A stretch of DNA of 5,362 nt from Verrucomicrobiota bacterium. Its GTDB lineage: Bacteria; Verrucomicrobiota; Verrucomicrobiia; Opitutales; Opitutaceae. Location of the stretch: the NCBI GenBank assembly GCA_023447015.1, contig JAEXPG010000026.1, positions 1 to 5,362 of the forward strand. The letters run 5' to 3'. Below, piece after piece: positions 1 through 5,362 of this stretch. Every line of letters starts with the position of its first letter. Positions within the stretch are counted from its first letter, which is position 1. The notes under the pieces were generated by a model. It had not been told where the DNA came from, searched no databases, and was given only the letters and a program-made list of their open reading frames with translations. A program made the translations under genes and the position numbers.

Positions 1-79
1 GGGGGGGCGGGGGGGGGGGGGGGGGCGGGTGGGGGGGGCGGGGGGGGGCGGGGGGCGTCGGGTTTGGGGGGGGGGGGGG
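1..79. other. Near-pure poly-G stretch at the left edge, probable sequencing or assembly artefact
   Basis: Positions 1-79 are G apart from isolated C or T bases (8, 26, 30, 39, 49, 56, 58-59) and TTT at 63-65. Nothing else in the window resembles it. It begins abruptly inside the cytochrome reading frame. Read on the minus strand it would give a Pro-rich tail, with only a short 'KPDA' stretch looking like ordinary protein. Ends of this kind are known from low-quality contig ends and from two-colour Illumina chemistry, where no signal is called G. A real G-tract or a genuine Pro-rich C-terminus cannot be excluded from sequence alone. Confidence 0.75.
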
Positions 80-632
80 CGATGGCGGTCCACGCGGCAT
101 CGAGATCGAAGGGTTTGCCCTTCAGGACGGCGTCGTGGGAGCCCTTGGGGCGATGGCAGATGCGGCAGTCGTCCTTGGTCGGAATCTTCAACCCGGCGCC
201 GCGGGCCTTCTGCGGATCGTTCATGACCTCGGCCGAGGCGTATTCGCTGCCGGCACCGTGGCAGGCTTCGCACTGCATCCCGTCCTCGAGGCGGAACTCG
301 GGCATCTTCTCCCATTCCTCCGCCTCGGAGGCGGTGGCGTGGCAGCCGAGACACATGCGCAGCTTGTAGGGGTCGCCGGTGAGACCGCTGAGGCGGACGA
401 TCTCCTTCGACTCGGGTTTGGCGAGAGAGGCATAGGCCTTGGCGTGGGCCGTCAGGCGCCACTTGCTGGACTGGTAACCCGAGTCCGGGCCATCGTGGCA
501 GGCGGTGCAGGCCTGGACGCCGATGAAGAGCGGGTCCTTGGCGGGCTTCTTGTAGTATTCCTCGGCGTGGAGGCCGGCGGTTGCGGCCAGGAGGAGCGTC
601 GAGGCCAGAAGGGGGGTCGCGGGGCGGATCAT
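1..632 (-). CDS. Exported tetrahaem cytochrome c554-like protein, C-terminus lost in poly-G
   Basis: Seen: the ATG at 632-630 opens a frame that stays open to the left edge. Residues 1-23 form a Sec signal peptide (short basic start, Leu/Ala core, likely cut after LHA at 23). Four CxxCH haem sites follow: CTACH (42-46), CLGCH (94-98), CEACH (121-125) and CRICH (156-160). Two further histidines in the mature part, H63 and H166, could be distal haem ligands. Known: four c-type haems, a 'WxxxxHAxAY' segment before haem 2 and 'CEACHGAGSEY' at haem 3 fit the cytochrome c554 family, periplasmic electron carriers of roughly 200 residues. Inferred: it passes electrons to or from the HzsA-related protein encoded upstream. 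It starts 18 nt after the CRTAC1-like stop, without a clear Shine-Dalgarno, and is probably the third gene of that operon. Codons are credible to about residue 185 (position 78); beyond that the frame reads almost only Pro/Ala inside a G homopolymer, so the true C-terminus and stop are unknown. The family call is fairly firm; the partner is a guess. Confidence 0.88.
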   Translation of the reverse strand, partial: MIRPATPLLASTLLLAATAGLHAEEYYKKPAKDPLFIGVQACTACHDGPDSGYQSSKWRLTAHAKAYASLAKPESKEIVRLSGLTGDPYKLRMCLGCHATASEAEEWEKMPEFRLEDGMQCEACHGAGSEYASAEVMNDPQKARGAGLKIPTKDDCRICHRPKGSHDAVLKGKPFDLDAAWTAIAPPPPKPDAPRPPPPPPPAPPPPPAP

Positions 633-650
633 GGTGCGGGTCCGGTGGGT

Positions 651-2300
651 TTACGGCGCGGGGGCGGCCGTGACCTTGAGAATCTGGTCGGCCTTCACGT
701 TGGCGAGGACCTGCTTGCGGCCGTCGGGCCAGGTGATCTCGACGGACTCGGCGGTGTCGGCGGCGGCGAGGCCGAAGTTGGGCCGCGGGTCGCTGGCGGT
801 GAGGTAGCCGTTCACGCCGATCACGGGCTGGATCATCGTGAGGCCGTTGGCCTTCACGGTGACGGTCGCGCCGAGGGCGATGGCACCGGTATCCGCGCGG
901 ACGGGCACGACGGTGAGCCAGTGGTGGCGGTGCGTGCTGTCGTTGCGCAGCAGGCGCGGCTGGCCCTCGATGACGTCCATGACGATGTCGAGGTCGCCGT
1001 CGTTGTCGAAGTCGGCGAAGGCGGCGCCGCGGCCGACGAACTTGTGGTCGAAGAAATCGCCGGACTGGCGGGCCATGTCGGTGAACTTTCCCTTGCCGTC
1101 GTTGCGCGCGAGGGTGGCCTCCTCGAGATAGAGATGGTGCGGGTCGCCGTTGGCGATGAAGAGGTCGACGTAGCCGTCGTGATCGTAGTCGTTGAGCAGG
1201 CCGCCCCACCCGGTGTACTGGCCGCAGAGCAGGGCGACGCCGGACTGCGCGGTGACGTCGGTGAAGAAGCCTTTCTGCGCCTGGAGCATGAGCGAGCTGT
1301 AGCCCATGTCGGGCACGAGGATGTCGAGCAGGCCGTTGCGGTCGACGTCGGCCACGAACGGACCCATCGAGGAGACTCCCTGGCCGCCCTCGCCGAACGC
1401 GGTGCCGGTCTCGACGCCCATGTCGGAGAAGTGGCCCTTGCCGTCGTTGATCCAGAGGTTGTTGGCCATGGCGTCGTTGGTGACGTAGAGGTCGACGAAG
1501 CCGTCGCCGTTGATGTCGCAGGCGACGGCGCCCATGCCGCGGCCGGTGGGCTCCCAGAGGCCGACCTCCTTCGTCACTTCGGTGAAGGTGCCGTCGCCGT
1601 TGTTGCGGTACAGGTGGTCGGGCAGGCCGGGGTAGGAAAGCGGACCGGGGAAGTTGTCGGCCTTGTAGTAGGCGCCGGTGCGCTGGAACTCGCCCTTGTC
1701 GTACTCGAGGTAGTGGACGACGAAGAGGTCGAGGCGGCCGTCGCCGTTGTAGTCGAGCCAGGGGGCGGCGAGCGCCCAGCCGGGGCTGGCCACGCCGGCC
1801 TTCTCGGTGACGTCGGTGAAGGTGCCGTCGTGGTTGTTGTGGAAAAGCTGGTTGCGGCCGTAGTTGCAGACGTAGAGGTCGACGTAGCCGTCGTTGTCGT
1901 AGTCGGCGGCGGAGGCGGCCATGCCGTAGCTGTCGTCGAACCCGCCGACGCCGGCCTTCTCGGTGACGTCGGTGAAGGTGCCGTCGCCGTTGTTGTGGTA
2001 CAGGGCGTTCCGGAGCTTTCCCTTGAGGGAGCGGCCGCGGTTGTCGCTGATGTCCGGATGCCAGCGACCGTTGACGAAGTAGATGTCCTGGAAGCCGTCG
2101 TTGTCGTAGTCGAAGACGCAGCAGCCCGGGCCGGTGGCCTCGACGATGTTGCTCAGGTCGAAGTCGCCCACGCTGTGCTTGAAGGTGATGCCGGCGGCGT
2201 CGGTGATGTCGGAGAACGAGGGCCAGACGGTGTCGGCGGCGGCCGGAAGCGCGGTGGCGAGCAGCAGGGCGGCGAGGGTCGGGCGGAGGGAAGTTTTCAT
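651..2300 (-). CDS. Exported CRTAC1-like FG-GAP/VCBS repeat protein with ASPIC/UnbV domain
   Basis: 549 residues. Seen: a signal peptide at 1-22 (Leu/Ala core, AAA before D23). Seven DxDxDG-type Ca2+ loops start at residues 64, 133, 183, 262, 318, 371 and 430, each in a '(D/N)G..D(I/L)' FG-GAP setting; the fifth (DVDRNG) is the most divergent. Several are preceded by a 'NNGDGTFTDVTEKAGV'-type linker (103-118, 155-170, 233-247). Residues about 472-545 form an ASPIC/UnbV domain with 'GVNGYLTASDP', 'FGL' and 'ITWPDGR'. Known: FG-GAP repeats form Ca2+-stabilised beta-propellers, and CRTAC1-family proteins are secreted and abundant in planctomycetes and verrucomicrobia, with mostly unknown ligands. 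Inferred: seven loops suggest a seven-bladed propeller acting outside the cytoplasm. The start at 2300 is chosen because it gives the signal peptide and overlaps the upstream stop as ATGA; the same frame stays open far upstream to 4388, but that part is a shadow of the HzsA-like gene. The cytochrome gene follows after 18 nt. Confidence 0.93.
   Translation of the reverse strand: MKTSLRPTLAALLLATALPAAADTVWPSFSDITDAAGITFKHSVGDFDLSNIVEATGPGCCVFDYDNDGFQDIYFVNGRWHPDISDNRGRSLKGKLRNALYHNNGDGTFTDVTEKAGVGGFDDSYGMAASAADYDNDGYVDLYVCNYGRNQLFHNNHDGTFTDVTEKAGVASPGWALAAPWLDYNGDGRLDLFVVHYLEYDKGEFQRTGAYYKADNFPGPLSYPGLPDHLYRNNGDGTFTEVTKEVGLWEPTGRGMGAVACDINGDGFVDLYVTNDAMANNLWINDGKGHFSDMGVETGTAFGEGGQGVSSMGPFVADVDRNGLLDILVPDMGYSSLMLQAQKGFFTDVTAQSGVALLCGQYTGWGGLLNDYDHDGYVDLFIANGDPHHLYLEEATLARNDGKGKFTDMARQSGDFFDHKFVGRGAAFADFDNDGDLDIVMDVIEGQPRLLRNDSTHRHHWLTVVPVRADTGAIALGATVTVKANGLTMIQPVIGVNGYLTASDPRPNFGLAAADTAESVEITWPDGRKQVLANVKADQILKVTAAPAP
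1792..1998. repeat. 39-bp perfect direct repeat inside the CRTAC1-like gene
   Basis: Positions 1792-1830 and 1948-1986 are identical over 39 nt, 156 nt (52 codons) apart, and the match goes on to 1842 and 1998 with only two mismatches. Both encode the '.DGTFTDVTEKAGV' linker between Ca2+ loops (residues about 155-170 and 103-118). A third, diverged linker copy lies near 1570-1615. The pattern points to duplication of a propeller blade or gene conversion between blades. Confidence 0.85.
2297..2300 (-). promoter_or_regulatory. ATGA stop/start overlap coupling hzsA-like and CRTAC1-like genes
   Basis: The TGA of the HzsA-related gene (2299-2297) and the ATG of the CRTAC1-like gene (2300-2298) share bases. 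The preceding 30 nt hold no AGGAGG-like site. The arrangement is the classic one for translational coupling by termination-reinitiation and suggests the two proteins are made in linked amounts. The overlap is seen directly; the coupling is inferred. Confidence 0.8.
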
Positions 2301-4300
2301 TTCGACGGGGTCGCGGGGGTGGAGGCGGTGTCGGCGGCGGCCGGCGCGTCGAACTGGGCGCCGAGGTCGATCCAGAGGAGCACGGTCTTGAGTTCTTCGG
2401 CGCCGAGTTGGGGCACCTCGCCGGTCTGCGGGTTCGGGCGGTGCTTGCGCGGCGCGAGGGTGGACTTGGCGGTCTGGTCCCACGGGCGGGCGGTGTTCTC
2501 CCCGAGAAGCGTCCAGGTGAGGCGGCTGGTGCGGGCGCGGCCGGCGTCGATGTACTTGCCCGGGGCGGGGCCGGCGTCGGGCGAACGGGTGATGTTGGTC
2601 GCCGGGGCGGTGAGGTTGTCGAACGCCTTGCGCAGATCGGAGGTGCTTGGCACGGCGGCGGTGAGCGGCAGGTGCAGCGGCGACATCGTGCTGCCATGGC
2701 ACTGGGCGGTGGCGCAGGACTTCTGGAGAATCGGCACGACATCCTGGAGGAACGTGACGCTGCGCCGCTGCTCGGGCGGGGTGAGGACCTGGTTCGGGAG
2801 GCGGCGGAGCGCCTGCACGTACTCGTTTTCCGGAACGAGCTCGGGGTCCTCGTGGCAGGCGATGCAGCCGCGGTTCTCCTTCGGCTTCAGCCAGACCCAG
2901 CCGCAGGTGCCGAGCGCGAGACCGCGTTCGTCGAGCGTCTGGAGGAGCAGGGGCGTGTCGGCCGGCAGGACGACGTTGAACGAGCCGTCGGACTCGACCG
3001 GCGCCTCGCCGACGACGCGGCGCGGCAGCAGGCCGTTGGTGGCGTTGCCGGACTGGGCGGCGATGCCTTCGAGGAAACGGATGCGCTTCACCTCGCCGGG
3101 CTTGAGACCGGCGGCGCGGGCGGCGTCGGTGGTGTAGCAGTTCAGGCCGTAGAGCGCGGCGGAGGTGTCGGCGGCGGTGACGACGGTGGAATGCCCGTCG
3201 GGCTGGGGGCGCGGGGCGAGCAGGACGGCCTGCACGTCGTGGAAACCTGGATCGTCGAAGACGGGCTCGGCGCGGCCGGTGTCGGCGTCGAAGCGGACGA
3301 TGCCGCAGGTGCCGGCGCCGGCGGCCGGGCGGCGCGCGACCAACAATTGGTTTGCGCGCAGCGGGGCGGGGTGGAGGTAGCGGAAGGCGGCGTCGGTGGT
3401 GAGCGGGCGGTAGGTGACGTGGGGGCGGCGCTGGTCGACCGCGGCGAGCTGGCCGGAGCCGTCGGCGGCGGATTCGGGGGACTCGACGAAGACCACCAGC
3501 CCCTGCTCGGTGACGCAGGGCATCTGCTGGACGCGGGCGCCGCGCTCGGCGCCGTAGAGCTCGTTGTCGGCGCCTTCGATGTGGATGGCGAAGAGGCTCA
3601 TCCGGCGGATGGCGTCGCCGGCCTCGTAAGCGCCGCGCTCGGTGGCGTAGAGCACGCGGCCGTCGGCGGCCTGGAACGGATCGAGGTTGTTGGCGTGGTT
3701 GAACGTCAGCCGGCGGACGTCGCCGCCCTCGAGCTTGATGTTGTAGAGGTTCCAGGGGCCGGCGGCGCCGTTGGCGCCGATCTCGCGGCCGACGAAGACC
3801 GTGGTGAACCAGGGCTTGGGCGAATCGAGAGTGAAGAGGGTGGAGACGTGGATCGCGTTGCGCGCCTCGAGGTTCTCCGGGGTGACCGGGCGGAGGTTCT
3901 TGCCGTCGACGCCGATCTCCCAGATGCGCCAGCGGTCGCCGCGGGCTTTGCGACCGGCGAAGAGGACGCGCTGGCCGTCGAACGAGACGTTGGGGTCGCA
4001 GGCGGAGTCGAAGCCTTCGGAGAGCGCGCGGGTCTGGCCGTCGGGCGCGACGACCACGATCCGGGCGCCGACGAACCAATCGGTGCGGATGAGCCCCGTG
4101 GGCGCGGCGGAGGCCGACGGTTGGGCGGGATCCACGGGCACCTGGGTGAGCACGAGCGACTGGTCGAGGCCGGTCTTCGGCGCGGCGACGACCCCGAGCG
4201 CGGCGAAGGTCAGGGCGGCGACGCCGGCGAGCGCGCGGCGCCGGCGGCTGGCGCGGGGCGCGGTGATCGAGGTGGCGACAGAGCGGGTGCGGTGGAGCAT
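2297..4300 (-). CDS. Exported HzsA-related dihaem protein (hydrazine synthase alpha-like)
   Basis: 667 residues. Seen: an Arg-rich n-region (R19-R22) and hydrophobic core (23-38) form a signal peptide or anchor, cut perhaps after VVA (39). Residues about 75-365 carry propeller-type repeats ('SFDGQRVLFAG..' 106-, 'LYNIKLEGGDVRRLT' 185-, 'ADGRVLYAT' 212-, 'RFDADTG' 336-). Residues 429-483 contain 'GEAPVESDGSF' and 'GWVWLKPKENRGCIACHE', with CxxCH at 479-483. A cytochrome-like C-terminal domain (about 516-650) has CX4CH at 529-535 and ends 'LLWIDLGAQFD', then an Ala/Thr/Pro tail. Known: anammox hydrazine synthase alpha has the same order of propeller, middle haem domain and C-terminal haem domain, and many non-anammox bacteria carry HzsA-related proteins of unknown function. 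Inferred: a periplasmic redox enzyme or electron-transfer subunit, first gene of a three-gene operon. An upstream in-frame ATG at 4480 is rejected because it would add 60 residues of low-quality sequence before the signal peptide. True hydrazine synthase activity is unlikely on present evidence. Confidence 0.88.
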   Translation of the reverse strand: MLHRTRSVATSITAPRASRRRRALAGVAALTFAALGVVAAPKTGLDQSLVLTQVPVDPAQPSASAAPTGLIRTDWFVGARIVVVAPDGQTRALSEGFDSACDPNVSFDGQRVLFAGRKARGDRWRIWEIGVDGKNLRPVTPENLEARNAIHVSTLFTLDSPKPWFTTVFVGREIGANGAAGPWNLYNIKLEGGDVRRLTFNHANNLDPFQAADGRVLYATERGAYEAGDAIRRMSLFAIHIEGADNELYGAERGARVQQMPCVTEQGLVVFVESPESAADGSGQLAAVDQRRPHVTYRPLTTDAAFRYLHPAPLRANQLLVARRPAAGAGTCGIVRFDADTGRAEPVFDDPGFHDVQAVLLAPRPQPDGHSTVVTAADTSAALYGLNCYTTDAARAAGLKPGEVKRIRFLEGIAAQSGNATNGLLPRRVVGEAPVESDGSFNVVLPADTPLLLQTLDERGLALGTCGWVWLKPKENRGCIACHEDPELVPENEYVQALRRLPNQVLTPPEQRRSVTFLQDVVPILQKSCATAQCHGSTMSPLHLPLTAAVPSTSDLRKAFDNLTAPATNITRSPDAGPAPGKYIDAGRARTSRLTWTLLGENTARPWDQTAKSTLAPRKHRPNPQTGEVPQLGAEELKTVLLWIDLGAQFDAPAAADTASTPATPSK

Positions 4301-4326
4301 GAAGGGCGTTGGGGGGGCAGATTTTT

Positions 4327-4366
4327 TGCGGTCCGCAGGTCCGAAACGCCAGCATTTTCTGGTCCG
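4327..4366. promoter_or_regulatory. Three GGTCCG copies and an 11-bp palindrome upstream of the operon
   Basis: GGTCCG occurs at 4330-4335, 4338-4343 and 4361-4366 (CGGACC on the coding strand), 30-66 nt before the HzsA-like ATG. The first copy sits in the palindrome TGCGGTCCGCA (4327-4337, five-base arms around one central T). Repeated short boxes at this distance from a start could be an operator or a 5'-UTR structure. In such GC-rich DNA a six-base word recurring by chance is possible, and I recognise no regulator for it. Confidence 0.25.
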
Positions 4367-4453
4367 AGGAATGGGGCGTAATGAGCAAAAGCCCAGAATG
4401 GAAACCCGTGGGAATGCCCGAGGCGCACGCGGGCCACGGAGGCCGTCCGGAGG

Positions 4454-4478
4454 GCGGGGTTCCGCGGAGCTTCCCCGC
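4454..4478. repeat. Short inverted repeat GCGGGG/CCCCGC
   Basis: GCGGGG (4454-4459) and CCCCGC (4473-4478) can pair around a 13-nt loop that itself contains the palindrome TCCGCGGA (4461-4468). No T-tract follows on either strand, so it is not a standard intrinsic terminator. It may be part of a structured intergenic repeat. Confidence 0.35.
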
Positions 4479-4566
4479 ACGAAGAATGGACGCGCCCGCA
4501 GCGACGGTGGACGGCTTCGCGCGGGCAGCGATCGCGGCGGTCCACTCCTGCTCGCGGTTGGCTCGC

Positions 4567-4613
4567 GCGACGTGGCATTCCCGCGAGAACGAACCTGCGG
4601 GAGTCTTCGTCGC
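4567..4613 (-). terminator. Two-part hairpin just after the upstream FG-GAP/ASPIC gene, possible terminator
   Basis: GCGACG (4567-4572) pairs with CGTCGC (4608-4613), and inside it TCCCGC (4579-4584) pairs with GCGGGA (4597-4602), leaving internal loops of 6 and 5 nt and a 12-nt apical loop. On the minus strand it begins 23 nt after the TGA at 4639-4637, where a terminator would sit. No T-tract follows, so it may instead be a transcript-stabilising hairpin or a copy of a dispersed palindromic repeat. Confidence 0.35.
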
Positions 4614-4636
4614 AGCCTCCGGCGATCCGGCGCGGC

Positions 4637-5362
4637 TCAGGGCCGCGCGGCTTCCTGCACGCGGATCGGGCCGGAGGCCGGCGTGGTGATCTCGTGGGTG
4701 GTCGATGCGCCGGACGGCCAGCGGACGAGCAGGCGGCGCAACGGATTCGCCTCGGGCGAGCCGAAGAACAGCGCGGCGGTCGACTGGCTGGAGCTGCCGG
4801 AGCCGGCGCAGACCTCGCCGGCGGTGGTTGTGCCATCCACGTACTCAGCGGTGACGCGGGCGCCGATCGCGGTCGGGTTGCCGGGCTCGGCGCCGACGAG
4901 GACGACGCGCACCGAGCGGCGACCGGTGATGGCACGGTTGCGGAAGGCGAGGGTGGAGTCGTTGCTGCGCGAGACGAGGAAGTCCGGCCAGCCGTCCTCG
5001 TCGAGGTCGAGCACGGCGAGCGCCTTCGCGTCGCCGGGGACAACGAGTCCGCTCGTGGCCGGCGCCACGGGCGTGAAACCGCCGTGGCCGGCGCCGCGGA
5101 GGAGCTGGCTCACGCCGCCGTCGAAGCGGCCGATCGCCGGTGCGGGCGCGTAGGTGTTGTGGGTGACATAGAGGTCGGCGTGGCCGTCGCCGTCGAAGTC
5201 GCCGGCGACGAGGTCGTTGGCGGGCGCGATCTGCGCCTCGTGCGGCCACGGGACGAACTGGTAGTGGCCGTCGGGTTGGCTGAGGAAGACGCCGCTGCGC
5301 AGCTCGGTGGCGGCGAGCTTGGTCGCGGCGGCGAGGCGGTCGGCGCCGAGAATGTCCGGGAG
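4637..5362 (-). CDS. C-terminal part of a large FG-GAP/ASPIC (CRTAC1-like) protein
   Basis: The frame is open from the right window edge (codon start at 5362) to TGA at 4639-4637, giving 241 residues; the N-terminus lies outside. Seen, numbering from the edge: 'ELRSGVFLSQPDGHYQFVPWP' style segment at 20-40, FG-GAP Ca2+ loops DFDGDG (55-60) and DLDEDG (119-124), and an ASPIC/UnbV domain at about 161-225 with 'GNPTAIGARV', 'AGSGSSSQST', 'LFFGSPEANP' and 'VRWPSG'. Known: this tail is typical of long (often about 1,000 residues) secreted FG-GAP/ASPIC proteins of planctomycetes and verrucomicrobia. A GTG at 5113-5111 could be mistaken for the start, but the domain pattern runs straight through it, so it is internal. 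It differs clearly from the 549-residue CRTAC1-like protein downstream, so the two are distant relatives and not a recent duplication. The 336-nt gap after it suggests a separate transcript from the hzsA-like operon. Confidence 0.9.
   Translation of the reverse strand, partial: LPDILGADRLAAATKLAATELRSGVFLSQPDGHYQFVPWPHEAQIAPANDLVAGDFDGDGHADLYVTHNTYAPAPAIGRFDGGVSQLLRGAGHGGFTPVAPATSGLVVPGDAKALAVLDLDEDGWPDFLVSRSNDSTLAFRNRAITGRRSVRVVLVGAEPGNPTAIGARVTAEYVDGTTTAGEVCAGSGSSSQSTAALFFGSPEANPLRRLLVRWPSGASTTHEITTPASGPIRVQEAARP

Larger units (their letters stand above)
4301..4636. other. 336-nt gap before the hzsA-like operon, no convincing gene
   Basis: Open frames crossing this gap (for example the 5' extension of the HzsA-like frame to 4480, or plus-strand frames) give Arg/Pro/Ser-rich peptides without recognisable features, so I annotate no gene. 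The half nearest gene 1 (4454-4613) is rich in inverted repeats. The half nearest the operon (about 4320-4410) is less GC-rich than its surroundings, with runs such as TTTTTT (4322-4327) and AAAA (4386-4389). That half is the likely place for the operon promoter, although I find no good -35/-10 pair, nor a -24/-12 pair. The last 20 nt before the ATG are C-rich on the coding strand (seven C at 4317-4311) and lack a Shine-Dalgarno. Confidence 0.6.

Noticed and set aside
135..3137. Open reading frame of 1000 codons on the plus strand
   Set aside because: It lies antisense to three well-supported genes, and its translation is Gly/Val/Ala/Asp-rich with no domain. Stop-free antisense frames are expected opposite high-GC genes rich in Asp-Gly repeats.
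4231..4245. Arg run (R19-R22) of the HzsA-like signal peptide as a twin-arginine (Tat) signal
   Set aside because: It lacks the following Phe-Leu pattern of the Tat motif, and c-type haem proteins are normally exported unfolded by Sec, so it is more simply a basic n-region.
4301..4327. TTTTTT at 4322-4327 as the U-tract of a plus-strand terminator
   Set aside because: No stem precedes it on the plus strand and no plus-strand gene ends here.
2408..4381. Open reading frame of 657 codons on the plus strand
   Set aside because: Antisense to the HzsA-like gene; low-complexity Gly/Ala/Val/Arg composition and no recognisable motif.
2301..4388. Minus-strand extension of the CRTAC1-like frame up to 4388
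   Set aside because: It overlaps the HzsA-like gene in another frame and is Arg/Pro-rich. The signal peptide at 2300 and the ATGA overlap mark the true start.
4381..4410. Sigma-54-like site around CTGGGCTTTTGCTC on the minus strand
   Set aside because: The spacing between the GG and GC elements is several bases too short for a -24/-12 promoter.
4301..4480. N-terminal extension of the HzsA-like protein from ATG 4480
   Set aside because: The added 60 residues are Arg/Pro-rich intergenic-type sequence, and they would bury the signal peptide that starts at 4300.
3771..5153. Plus-strand frame of 460 codons crossing the intergenic gap
   Set aside because: Arg/Ser/Pro-rich, no domain, and it is antisense to two real genes on either side of the gap.

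Overview
The window is very GC-rich. All genuine coding sequence reads from the minus strand, so transcription runs from high to low coordinates. Its genes encode exported FG-GAP/ASPIC (CRTAC1-type) proteins, a hydrazine synthase alpha (HzsA)-related haem protein, a cytochrome c554-like protein, and a C-terminal 'WIDLGAQFD'-type cytochrome module. That mix is typical of the Planctomycetota-Verrucomicrobiota group, and a high-GC Opitutaceae-like verrucomicrobial lineage is my best guess. No rRNA or other phylogenetic marker is present, so the assignment is an inference.

Layout in transcription order: (1) 5362-4637, the C-terminal 241 residues of a large FG-GAP/ASPIC protein cut by the window edge. 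(2) 4636-4301, a 336-nt gap without a convincing gene; it holds several inverted repeats and, close to the next gene, three GGTCCG copies and a small palindrome. (3) 4300-2297, a 667-residue exported HzsA-related protein: a beta-propeller-like N-terminal half, then a CxxCH haem site and a CX4CH haem site. (4) 2300-651, a 549-residue exported CRTAC1-like protein with seven Ca2+-type DxDxDG loops and an ASPIC/UnbV C-terminal domain; its ATG overlaps the stop of gene 3 (ATGA). (5) 632 to the left edge, an exported tetrahaem cytochrome c554-like protein that runs into an almost pure poly-G stretch (1-79), which is probably a sequence or assembly artefact.

Genes 3, 4 and 5 are packed with a 4-nt overlap and an 18-nt gap and look like one operon. 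Its three products all appear to be exported: a dihaem propeller protein, a Ca2+-dependent propeller protein and a four-haem electron carrier. The simplest reading is a periplasmic or cell-surface redox module in which the HzsA-related protein is the catalytic or electron-entry subunit, the CRTAC1-like protein is a structural or adhesion partner, and the cytochrome moves electrons. The substrate is unknown. Hydrazine synthesis should not be assumed, because the haem surroundings differ from true hydrazine synthase and no gamma-type subunit is visible.

The most interesting content is this hzsA-like/CRTAC1/c554-like operon. The very long open frames on the plus strand (135-3137 and 2408-4381) are antisense shadows of these genes.
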